DNA of 11,660 nucleotides from Thermoanaerobaculales bacterium (GTDB lineage Bacteria; Acidobacteriota; Thermoanaerobaculia; Thermoanaerobaculales; Sulfomarinibacteraceae). Under the pieces are notes generated by a model. That model did not search any database. It was not told the DNA's origin and saw only the letters and a list, made by a program, of their open reading frames with translations. Positions 5,837-11,474 of the stretch are shown here, piece after piece. The stretch lies in contig JAOZUP010000088.1 in NCBI GenBank assembly GCA_029938595.1, positions 1-11,660 of the forward strand. The letters run 5' to 3'. Position numbers and translations under genes: made by a program. Positions within the stretch are counted from its first letter, which is position 1, and every line of letters starts with the position of its first letter.

Positions 5837-6730
5837 GTGTCTGATGAATCCACCTATACCCTGGACGAGATCGTAGAGCGTACGGGTTTCGACAAACGCA
5901 CGACCTCGTACTACGTCCAGAAGGGCCTGCTGCCCAAGGTCGGCCGGCGCGGGCCAAAGACGCGATACCCGCAGGTCTTCCTCGACCGACTGATGTTCAT
6001 CAAGATGATTCGGGAACAGCAGGATCGTGGAGAGATCGACAACCTCACCCTCGCCAACATCCGCGACCTCCTTGACCAGGTCCGCCCCGAAACGATCGCG
6101 GAAATGGTCAACGGTCGCGACTCCCTGAAGAAGATTGAGGCACTGAGCGCAGCACAGGGGATTGTGCTGCCGGCCGGCACCGCGGATTCGGCCGATGAAA
6201 ATGATGTGGAAGCCGAGGCATCGGAGGCCGAGCAACCCGCATCTCCTCATCAGCAATTTATCGATGAGTTTTCCGACGTGATCGAGGTGCTGATCAACGA
6301 CATGTGTGCGGACTCAGACTCGGCTGAAGCCGACCTTGAACCGCCGCCGCCGCCGGTTCAGCAGGCCGAGGACGTACCCGCCGAGCCCGAGGTCACCGAG
6401 GAGGAGCCGGCCGAGGCTCCGGCCGACAACAGCCCGAAGCACAACGAGTACGACGGGGCGATGGCCTCAGAGGAAACGAACGACGCCAAGCCCAGGGATG
6501 GCTTCCCCAAGTTCGACGAGGACGACCGGCTGGGATGGGCGCTCGCCAATCTCCAACGCGCGGTGGACATCCCCCGCCGCAACCGTGGCACCACCGAGTG
6601 CTGGCACCGGGCGCGGATCACTCCGGAGCTGACGATCTCGGCGCGAAACCTCCGCGACCACGACGCCCACCGGTTGGATGCGGTAGCACGGATGCTCAAG
6701 CAGATTCTGTGGCAGGCGTGGGAGGAGTAG
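5837..6730 (+). CDS. MerR-type HTH regulator with acidic linker and unassigned C-terminal domain
   Basis: 297 aa. Residues 7-75 form a MerR-like winged helix: 'YTLDEIVERTGFDKRTTSYYVQKGLLPKVGRRGPKTRYPQVFLDRLMFIKMIRE', with the typical 'R...YYVQKGLLP' recognition segment and a helix 'LTLANIRDLL'. Residues about 112-230 are low-complexity and acidic (Glu, Asp, Ala, Pro) including a run of five prolines at 169-173, interrupted by a helix 'QQFIDEFSDVIEVLINDM' (139-156). The last 65 residues ('LGWALANLQRAVDIPRRNRG...CWHRARITPELTISARNLRDHDAHRLDAVARMLKQILW') look folded and conserved but I do not recognise them. There are no Cys clusters for metal sensing, so this is not a classical metal-responsive MerR. 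The start is GTG 5837; an SD at proper distance is lacking, which agrees with a leaderless message. An overlapping ATG at 5844 is in another frame. Confidence 0.8.
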   Translation: MSDESTYTLDEIVERTGFDKRTTSYYVQKGLLPKVGRRGPKTRYPQVFLDRLMFIKMIREQQDRGEIDNLTLANIRDLLDQVRPETIAEMVNGRDSLKKIEALSAAQGIVLPAGTADSADENDVEAEASEAEQPASPHQQFIDEFSDVIEVLINDMCADSDSAEADLEPPPPPVQQAEDVPAEPEVTEEEPAEAPADNSPKHNEYDGAMASEETNDAKPRDGFPKFDEDDRLGWALANLQRAVDIPRRNRGTTECWHRARITPELTISARNLRDHDAHRLDAVARMLKQILWQAWEE

Positions 6731-6737
6731 GCCGAAA

Positions 6738-6764
6738 GGATTTCGGATTTCGGATTTCGGATTT
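6738..6764. repeat. 7-bp tandem array (GGATTTC), array a
   Basis: Three full GGATTTC units plus GGATTT, starting 7 bases after the stop of the MerR-type gene. The same heptamer occurs at 8993 and 11497, each time in a spacer and followed by a pyrimidine-rich CC(A/G)CCC.GCC-like stretch. Confidence 0.9.
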
Positions 6765-6780
6765 GCCGCCCGCCTACTAC

Positions 6781-6855
6781 CCAGATTCCAAATACCAGAT
6801 TACGGATGACGGGATTCTCCGGAACTGGTATCCGGCATCTGGTATCCGGCATCTG
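6781..6855. repeat. Inverted pair of 14-bp tandem repeats (hairpin)
   Basis: Left arm: CCAGATTCCAAATA then CCAGATTACGGATG (6781-6808). Right arm: two identical CTGGTATCCGGCAT units plus CTG (6825-6855). The right arm reversed reads CAGATGCCGGATA.., matching the left arm at about 21 of 26 positions, so the stretch can fold into a long imperfect stem. It fills the gap between two convergent genes. Confidence 0.8.
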
Positions 6856-6860
6856 AGCCG

Positions 6861-7382
6861 TCAGGCGCTCGTCCCCTTTCGCTTCATGAGGTCGAAGCGG
6901 ATCATGTACTTCGTGTCGCGGCCCGGAACCGGGAACCCGATCAGCTTCATCCGGCCCCAAAAGTCAAACAGATTCGCCTCCTTAATTTCCTCGGTCACAT
7001 CCCACGAGAGGTTGCCCAGGCTGACCTCGTGCTCGCGGCCGGCCGTGTCCAGGTAGGTGCCGATCACCTTGACCGAGGGATCGCCGTACGCCGGTTCGAG
7101 ATCACCCTCGAGCTGCAGCCAGCGATAGCCGCCGCGGAAGAAACGCTCGACCCCCTCTCTGCGGGCGGGGCCGTTGAGACCTTTGACGGTGCAGTGGCCG
7201 GTGAAGACTTCCCAGTCGCCGGGCCTGTTCTGGTCGATTCGCATCGTGCTCTGTGAGCTGGAGAAGGTCTGCGACTCCTCGTAGTACCATCCGCCCTCGT
7301 TCTTGACGATGCCCGCCGGCTTGATTCCTCCGCCGGCGGCCTTTTCGCTCCTCGACTTGAAGAGTGTGGACAGGATGCTCAT
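6861..7382 (-). CDS. Unrecognised 173-aa protein
   Basis: No family recognised. It is probably cytoplasmic: no signal peptide or membrane segment. The N-terminal 25 residues are basic and Ala/Gly-rich, followed by a beta-rich, Trp/Tyr-rich body ('GGWYYEESQTFSSSQSTMRI', 'GDWEVFTGHCTVKG', 'RFFRGGYRWLQLEGDLEPAY', 'KVIGTYLDTAGREHEVSLGN'), and a conserved-looking end 'IKEANLFDFWGRMKLIGFPVPGRDTKYMIRFDLMKRK'. The ATG at 7382 has GAGGAG six bases upstream. A good promoter lies at 7443-7472. It is divergently transcribed from the XRE/S24-fold regulator at 7539 with a 156-base shared control region, so it could be that regulator's target; this is inferred from position only. Confidence 0.75.
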   Translation of the reverse strand: MSILSTLFKSRSEKAAGGGIKPAGIVKNEGGWYYEESQTFSSSQSTMRIDQNRPGDWEVFTGHCTVKGLNGPARREGVERFFRGGYRWLQLEGDLEPAYGDPSVKVIGTYLDTAGREHEVSLGNLSWDVTEEIKEANLFDFWGRMKLIGFPVPGRDTKYMIRFDLMKRKGTSA

Positions 7383-7442
7383 GACGTCTCCTCGGATCGA
7401 TTCCTAGTCAAAATTCACCAATGCCAGTTTCGCCCAACTCAG

Positions 7443-7472
7443 ATCTTACCACAGATATTTTCAGTGTGTCAA
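7443..7472 (-). promoter_or_regulatory. Promoter of the 173-aa protein gene
   Basis: On the minus strand: TTGACA (7472-7467), 18-base spacer, TAAGAT (7448-7443), about 60 bases before the ATG. A GTCAAA(AT)TCACC-like motif occurs twice in the same orientation, at 7407-7419 and 7468-7478, the second overlapping the -35; it may be a regulator site. Confidence 0.6.
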
Positions 7473-7509
7473 ATCACCCCCAGCATTTCCGATCTTCGTA
7501 TTTCTCATG

Positions 7510-7515
7510 TAAAAT
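7510..7515 (+). promoter_or_regulatory. Possible -10 of the XRE/S24-fold regulator gene
   Basis: TAAAAT, 23 bases before the ATG at 7539; the -35 at 17 bases (TTCCGA) is poor. The SD GAGGAGG (7525-7531) is strong. Confidence 0.35.
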
Positions 7516-7538
7516 CTTCCCTAACGAGGAGGATCAAC

Positions 7539-8192
7539 ATGAGGAAGGCCAGCCGGCTCGGTCTCGGACAACGAATCAGAGACCTTCGTGAATCACTCGA
7601 TATGACCCAGGCCGAACTCGCTGACGCGGCACGCATGGACCAGAGCCTGCTGTCGAAGTACGAACGTGAGGACGTCAGCCCGAGCTGGCTGCAGATCGAA
7701 CGCCTTCTCGAGGCGCTGGGGCAATCACCGTGCGCCCTCTTCCCGGAGTGCTCCGCCGAGTCGGAGGCCGAGGACAGCTTCTTCTCGGTCAGCTTTTTCT
7801 CGGGTGAGCCGAAGGACCCGTCGGCCATGGGCACCGCCACGGCGAAGCTCCGGGTTCACCGGGAGGCGCCGTTCGTCAAGGTCTTCCATCTGCCGCCGAT
7901 CGACAACCGGTACATCATCACCCACTCCGAGGACGACATCATGATCCCCGACTGGTACCCAGGGGACTGCCTGATTATCGACACCAAGTACGAGCCGAAG
8001 GCCGGGCGGGTCGTCGCCGGCTTCCTCGACGGCGAGCCGACCACCCGCCGCCTCGTGCGCGACGGCAAGAACCTCATTCTCGTCGCCTCCAACCGAAACT
8101 ACCCACCGGTGCCGTTCGATCCCGAGAATTGGATTCACACCGGGGTCGTGGTTCACGCCGTGCGATCCATGATGAAGAGGTACTCGGGGTAG
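7539..8192 (+). CDS. XRE-family HTH regulator with degenerate LexA/S24-like C-terminal domain
   Basis: 217 aa. Residues 10-65 are an HTH_3 domain ('LGQRIRDLRESLDMTQAELADAARMDQSLLSKYERE...IERLLEALG'). After an acidic linker (70-100) the C-terminal half has the LexA/CI fold signature: 'IMIPDWYPGDCLIIDTKYEPKAGRVVAGFLDGEPTTRRLVRDGK...LVASNRNYPPV'. Aligning with the S24 pattern SMxP...GD, the nucleophile Ser is replaced by Ile134, and the general-base Lys of the 'TVKRL' segment is replaced by Arg170; Met135, Pro137, Gly142 and Asp143 are kept. No obvious Ala-Gly self-cleavage site is seen in the linker. The protein therefore probably regulates without autoproteolysis and may sense a ligand or partner instead. 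ATG 7539 follows GAGGAGG; upstream in-frame starts lack an SD. Its gene is divergent from the unknown protein at 6861-7382. Confidence 0.85.
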   Translation: MRKASRLGLGQRIRDLRESLDMTQAELADAARMDQSLLSKYEREDVSPSWLQIERLLEALGQSPCALFPECSAESEAEDSFFSVSFFSGEPKDPSAMGTATAKLRVHREAPFVKVFHLPPIDNRYIITHSEDDIMIPDWYPGDCLIIDTKYEPKAGRVVAGFLDGEPTTRRLVRDGKNLILVASNRNYPPVPFDPENWIHTGVVVHAVRSMMKRYSG

Positions 8193-8203
8193 CTCCACAA
8201 CAA

Positions 8204-8340
8204 AAACCACCCGGAGCCCTTGTGGGGCAGGCGTCCCGCCTGCCAGGGGTGGGTGGCATCAGGGTAACTCGAACAACCGGCAGCCGGGACGGCTGCCCCA
8301 CAAAACTACCCGGAGCCATTGTGGTGCGTCCCGCCCGCAG
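8204..8340. repeat. Head-to-head REP-like palindromes (REPIN-like) with a third degenerate copy
   Basis: Two palindromes, GGCAGGCG-TCC-CGCCTGCC (8226-8244) and GGCAGCCG-GGA-CGGCTGCC (8279-8297), are enclosed by a perfect 11-bp inverted repeat TTGTGGGGCAG (8220-8230) / CTGCCCCACAA (8293-8303). The sequence AAA.C.ACCCGGAGCC.TTGTGG leading into the first copy recurs at 8302-8325 followed by GTCCCGCCCGCAGG, a decayed third copy. The group fills the gap between two convergent genes and may work as a two-way transcription block. No RAYT transposase is present in the window. Confidence 0.8.
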
Positions 8341-8341
8341 G

Positions 8342-8692
8342 CTAGCCCTTGACGACCCACCCTTTGCCTCGGAGAAGCTCGCGGATTCTGTCGCAGTGGT
8401 CTCCCTGGATCTCGACGTGGGTCTCGGCCGCCTTGCCGCCGCTGCCGCAGGCTCGTTTGAGTTCGCCGGCAAGGTCCCCAAGGAATGTGCGATTGTGGGG
8501 CAGGCCCTCGACCACGGTCACGGTCTTGCCCTTGCGGCCCGCCTTCTCGATCCGGAGACGGGCGGTGATCCGGTCTGGGACGGGCTGATCTAGCGTCTTC
8601 GAGCAGCGGCAGCTCTTAGACGGCCAGCCGCAGATCGGGCAGACCCTCCCCTTGTCGCTCGAGTAGACAGTGCGGCCTTTCCTGGAAATCAT
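8342..8692 (-). CDS. SUI1/YciH-like translation factor
   Basis: 116 aa. The C-terminal 75 residues are the eIF1/SUI1 fold as in bacterial YciH: 'ARLRIEKAGRKGKTVTVVEGL....FLGDLAGELKRACGSGGKAAETHVEIQGDHCDRIRELLRGKGW'. The 'GRKGK.VT' strand, 'CG.GG' turn and 'IQGDH.D.I...L...GW' end are diagnostic. The N-terminal 35 residues keep the 'R.VYSSDKGR' start of YciH and then a CPICG-x5-CRC cluster that could bind zinc, absent from E. coli YciH. SUI1 proteins act at the ribosome in start-site fidelity; the role of the bacterial forms is not settled. No good SD precedes ATG 8692, and a TAAAGT lies six bases before it, so a leaderless message is possible. It is divergent from the small gene at 8777. Confidence 0.9.
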   Translation of the reverse strand: MISRKGRTVYSSDKGRVCPICGWPSKSCRCSKTLDQPVPDRITARLRIEKAGRKGKTVTVVEGLPHNRTFLGDLAGELKRACGSGGKAAETHVEIQGDHCDRIRELLRGKGWVVKG

Positions 8693-8709
8693 CGTATGAC
8701 TTTAGCCTA

Positions 8710-8743
8710 TTGACTTGTATTTACACCTTATTTATGCCATACT
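8710..8743 (+). promoter_or_regulatory. Probable promoter of the small gene at 8777
   Basis: TTGACT (8710-8715), 17 bases, TATGCC (8733-8738); or TTGTAT (8715-8720), 17 bases, CATACT (8738-8743). The stretch is strikingly AT-rich for this genome. Which pair is used cannot be decided by eye. Confidence 0.45.
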
Positions 8744-8776
8744 TGATTTCCGGACACGCGGAAAGGGAGAGCCGTT

Positions 8777-8983
8777 ATGGAAATCACTGCCGAACACCAG
8801 GAACCGCCGAGTTATCCGCATCCCCTGCAAGTGCTGCCAGAGGATCGGTCCGAGTGGCCCGACGATGCCGGAGAAGCCCGCCGACAGCTGCAGAAGGAGC
8901 TCGATCAATGGTGCCGGGAGCACGACTGCTCGATGGTAACCAACTCGTGGGTGGCCGAGGAAGCCGTACGGCAGGGGTGGTGA
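8777..8983 (+). CDS. Small hypothetical protein (68 aa)
   Basis: No family recognised. The protein is short and acidic, soluble, with a proline-containing N-terminal part ('EPPSYPHPLQVLPEDRSEWPDD') and an amphipathic helix 'AGEARRQLQKELDQWCREHDC' followed by 'NSWVAEEAVRQGW'. Reasons to believe it: an AT-rich promoter-like region upstream, SD GGGAGAG seven bases before ATG 8777, and strong G/C third positions. It stands alone, divergent from the SUI1-like gene, and its stop is followed within 10 bases by a heptamer repeat array. It could be a small regulator or partner protein; nothing in the sequence specifies which. Confidence 0.6.
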   Translation: MEITAEHQEPPSYPHPLQVLPEDRSEWPDDAGEARRQLQKELDQWCREHDCSMVTNSWVAEEAVRQGW

Positions 8984-8992
8984 TAGGCCGCC

Positions 8993-9019
8993 AATTTCGG
9001 ATTTCGGATTTCGGATTTT
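8993..9019. repeat. 7-bp tandem array (GGATTTC), array b
   Basis: AATTTC then repeated CGGATTT, about 3.5 heptamers, followed by TTTCCAGCCCCCCC. Beyond it, 9020-9209 holds no gene I would support; the only motif seen is the palindrome GCCCG-A-CGGGC (9106-9116). Confidence 0.85.
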
Positions 9020-9209
9020 CCAGCCCCCCCCATCTACCGGAAGAAACACAGCGAGAACCGGTGAATTTCTTCTGGAGGTCGCCAGCCACGACCTGTCACT
9101 GCGTAGCCCGACGGGCAAAGCCGAAAGCGACGATGGACACATAGCCTGGGACGTCATCCCGCCGACGGCAGCGATTCGTGGCCGAGGCCGGCGATTTCCG
9201 GACATTTCG

Positions 9210-10223
9210 TCAGGCGTTCACGAGCTCTCTTGCCGCTCTGATGATGCGGTCGACGTTTGGCAGCGCCGCCTTCTCGAGGTGGCGGGCGTACGGCAGGGTG
9301 TCTTCGACGCAGACACGATCGAAGCGTGGTGACAGCCCTGCCTCGAGGCAGACGGCTGCCAGCTCCCCCGACAGACCGTACTCGCGGTAGTCCTCGTCGA
9401 CCGCCAGCAGGCGTCCCGTCTTCCCGACCGAGGCGACCACGGTTTTCACATCGAGGGGGCGCAGCGAGCGCAGATCGAGGACCTCGCAGGAGATGCCATC
9501 ACTCTCGAGTATCGCCGCCGCGGCCAGGGCGCGATGGACGCCGACCGCGACCGAGGCGATCGTGAGATCCGCACCCTCGCGCCGTACCGCCGCGCTGCCG
9601 AATGGGATGGCGTGCGGCGGGTCGGGGACCACACCTCGCCCACCGTCGGCCGGGACATCGAAGGTGACAGTGTCCCTGCCTCCCCTACCTAGGAACTCGA
9701 GGCACTCCTCGGACAGGAGCTTGGGCTCCATGAAGATCACCGGCCCGTCGTGAGCCAGGGCGGTGGTCATCAGCCCGTAGGCGTCCGCAGGGGTCGAGGC
9801 CACTACTACGGTGAGGCCGGGGATCGACGCCAGGCTCCCCCACAACGACTGGCCGTGCTGGCCACCATCACCGTAACCGGCGCCCGAGGGGGCGCGGACA
9901 ACGAGCGGCGCGCGCCACTTCCCACCCGAGAACGCCTCGAGCTTGGCGATATGGTTGAGGATCGCGTCGAGGGCGACGGCGATGAAGTCGACCATGTAGA
10001 GCTCGACCACGGGACGCAGCCCGGCCATGGCGGCGCCGGCGGCGGCACCGAAGAACGCCGCCTCACTGATCGGCGCGGCCAGAACGCGGTCAGCGCCGAA
10101 ACGGGCAAAGAGCGGCGCCCGCAGCATCGGCACATCCTCACCGATGAGAACGATGGTCTCGTCGCGCACCATGGCGTCCTCGATGGCACGATCGACCGCC
10201 TGGCCGAAGCTAATAACCTGCAC
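9210..10223 (-). CDS. 2-oxoacid dehydrogenase E1 component, beta subunit
   Basis: 337 aa, the transketolase-like beta half of a thiamine-diphosphate E1 (pyruvate, branched-chain or acetoin type). Family landmarks: 'VLIGEDV' (25-31), 'APISEAAFFGAAAGAAMAGLRPVVEL' with the catalytic Glu54, 'VDFIAVALDAILNHIAKL', 'GAGYGDGGQHGQS' with the conserved His123, 'SIPGLTVVVASTPADAYGL', and the C-terminal 'CEVLDLRSLRPLD....VGKTGRLLAVDE'. The usual segment between GEDV and the 'FG..RV' motif is shorter than normal (about 12 residues instead of roughly 20). Substrate cannot be assigned. GTG 10223 is the only start that keeps the family N-terminus; an in-frame stop lies two codons upstream. This start and its SD (GAGGTGG, 6 bases upstream) are inside the terminal repeat of the palindromic element at 10214-10395. 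It is second in the operon after the alpha subunit. Confidence 0.93.
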   Translation of the reverse strand: MQVISFGQAVDRAIEDAMVRDETIVLIGEDVPMLRAPLFARFGADRVLAAPISEAAFFGAAAGAAMAGLRPVVELYMVDFIAVALDAILNHIAKLEAFSGGKWRAPLVVRAPSGAGYGDGGQHGQSLWGSLASIPGLTVVVASTPADAYGLMTTALAHDGPVIFMEPKLLSEECLEFLGRGGRDTVTFDVPADGGRGVVPDPPHAIPFGSAAVRREGADLTIASVAVGVHRALAAAAILESDGISCEVLDLRSLRPLDVKTVVASVGKTGRLLAVDEDYREYGLSGELAAVCLEAGLSPRFDRVCVEDTLPYARHLEKAALPNVDRIIRAARELVNA

Positions 10224-10395
10224 TTCTCACCACCTCGCGGCTGCGGCCCGCGACATGCCGCCATCTGCGGCGGTTGCTCCCATCGTGGTGCTCGACGTAC
10301 TGCTAAGTACGCCTCCGCGCCCCTCAGGTCGCAAACACCCCATCTCACAACATCTCGCGGGCCTCGCTACGCGACGTGGTGAGAAGTGCTGGTTA
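10214..10395. repeat. 182-bp palindromic (MITE-like) element between E1 alpha and beta genes
   Basis: Ends: TAACCTGCACTTCTCACCAC (10214-10233) and GTGGTGAGAAGTGCTGGTTA (10376-10395), reverse complements at 19 of 20 positions. Pairing continues inwards imperfectly (CTCGCGG..GCGGCCCGCGA on the left against the reverse of TCTCGCGGGCCTCGCTACGCGA on the right) up to an apex CGTACT-GCTA-AGTACG (10296-10311) lying at the centre of the element. The whole can therefore form one long cruciform or RNA hairpin. No target-site duplication or open reading frame is seen. Its left end, read on the minus strand, supplies the SD and first codons of the E1 beta gene. Confidence 0.85.
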
Positions 10396-10398
10396 CGT

Positions 10399-11433
10399 TC
10401 AGCCATCGGAGCCCTCCCCCACGTCGGCCAGCGCCTCGGCAACCGCGGCTTCGATTTCGGCCGCGACCTCGGCGTCGATCCGGTCGCGCTCGGCCTCGTG
10501 CTTATTCATGGTCTTGTAGACAGCGAGGATCGGGTCGCCGCGACGCTCGCGGGTGCCACTGCGGCGCGCCTTGGCCATCACCGACATCATCTGTGTCACG
10601 CCGCCGGCGCGGTCGGCGAGCCCTCCCCCGCCGCGAGACACGACCGACGAGAGGACGCTCCCAAAAACCTTCTTGCCCTCGGCGATGGGTTTATTCGCCA
10701 TCCGAATCAGCGGGTCGCCGAGGAAGTGCCCGTCGAGGCGAGGACAGGTCGCGAGGAGAAAGCTCGGGCCCTTGCCGCAACGCGCTCGCTCGATCTGCTT
10801 GGCCGCCGCCTTGTAGACCGCCCGCACGTCTCGGCCGTTGACCGTTTCGGCGCGCATCCCAAAACCCTGCGCGCGTTCGACGAGGCTGCCGCCCGTCACC
10901 GAATCGGAGGTGGTGGTGATCGCCCAGCCGTTGTCGATGCAGATGATGACCAGGGGCAGCCGCCAGGCAACCGCGAGGTTGAGGGTTTCCAGCGCCATCC
11001 CCTGGTTCATGGCGCCCGCGCCGGTGAAGGCGACCGCGATGGCGCCCGGACGCAACCGGCTGTTGGCGAGGGCGAAACCTGCTGCGGTCGGCAGCGAGGC
11101 ACCGACAATGCCCGAGGTCGCTGCCAGGTGCTCCTTCGAAAAGAGGTGCATGTGGCCGCCCCGACCGCCGCACAGCCCATCCTCCGCGCCCAACAGCTCT
11201 CGCAGCATGGGCGCCAGAGGCACGCCGCGCACCACCAGTGCCGGCGAGCAACGGTGGGTCAGCGCGAGGCCGTCGCCGTCTCCAAGCTGAGTCACTACGC
11301 CGGCCGCCACCGCCTCCTCACCGGTGCCGAGGTGCATCTCACCGGAGATGAAGCCGTGGTTCCACAGATCCTCCACGGCGAGCTCGTACGCACGGGCTCG
11401 GAGCATCTGACGGTAGAGGTGCGGCAGATCCAT
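10399..11433 (-). CDS. 2-oxoacid dehydrogenase E1 component, alpha subunit (atypical GDG motif)
   Basis: 344 aa. The order of landmarks is that of pyruvate/acetoin dehydrogenase E1 alpha: 'YRQMLRARAYE', 'GTGEEAVAAGV', 'GGRGGHMHLFSKE', 'GIVGASLPTAAGFALA', the thiamine-diphosphate motif region 138-168, 'DSVTGGSLVERAQGFG', 'V.G.DV..VY' and 'GPSFLLATCPRLDGHFLGD'. In the motif, GDGAANQG is here GAGAMNQG (138-145): the Mg-binding Asp is Ala139, while the second ligand Asn168 (IDNGW) is kept. Between the 'GD' at 239-240 and the C-terminal 'DPILAVYKTMN' there is an insertion of about 55 residues rich in Gly, Arg and Ser. It is first in a minus-strand operon, with the beta subunit 175 bases downstream; no E2 or E3 gene is in the window. 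ATG 11433 is chosen to fit the family N-terminus; the SD is weak. Confidence 0.9.
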   Translation of the reverse strand: MDLPHLYRQMLRARAYELAVEDLWNHGFISGEMHLGTGEEAVAAGVVTQLGDGDGLALTHRCSPALVVRGVPLAPMLRELLGAEDGLCGGRGGHMHLFSKEHLAATSGIVGASLPTAAGFALANSRLRPGAIAVAFTGAGAMNQGMALETLNLAVAWRLPLVIICIDNGWAITTTSDSVTGGSLVERAQGFGMRAETVNGRDVRAVYKAAAKQIERARCGKGPSFLLATCPRLDGHFLGDPLIRMANKPIAEGKKVFGSVLSSVVSRGGGGLADRAGGVTQMMSVMAKARRSGTRERRGDPILAVYKTMNKHEAERDRIDAEVAAEIEAAVAEALADVGEGSDG

Positions 11434-11474
11434 CGTTTTGGGTTCGCTGGAGAGAGGATAGCACCGCGGTTTGA

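Noticed and set aside
5244..5876. Plus-strand frame of 210 codons
   Set aside because: It is antisense to the SRPBCC gene and runs through the next promoter region; no known protein pattern.
6738..6855. CRISPR-like array
   Set aside because: Units are 7 and 14 bp, contiguous without unique spacers, and no cas genes are nearby.
7464..7538. Earlier start for the XRE/S24-fold regulator
   Set aside because: No SD, and the region contains promoters; ATG 7539 follows GAGGAGG and begins just before the HTH.
9061..9144. Short frame of 27 codons (VNFFWRSPATTC...)
   Set aside because: No SD or promoter, composition like translated intergenic repeats; not supported as a gene.
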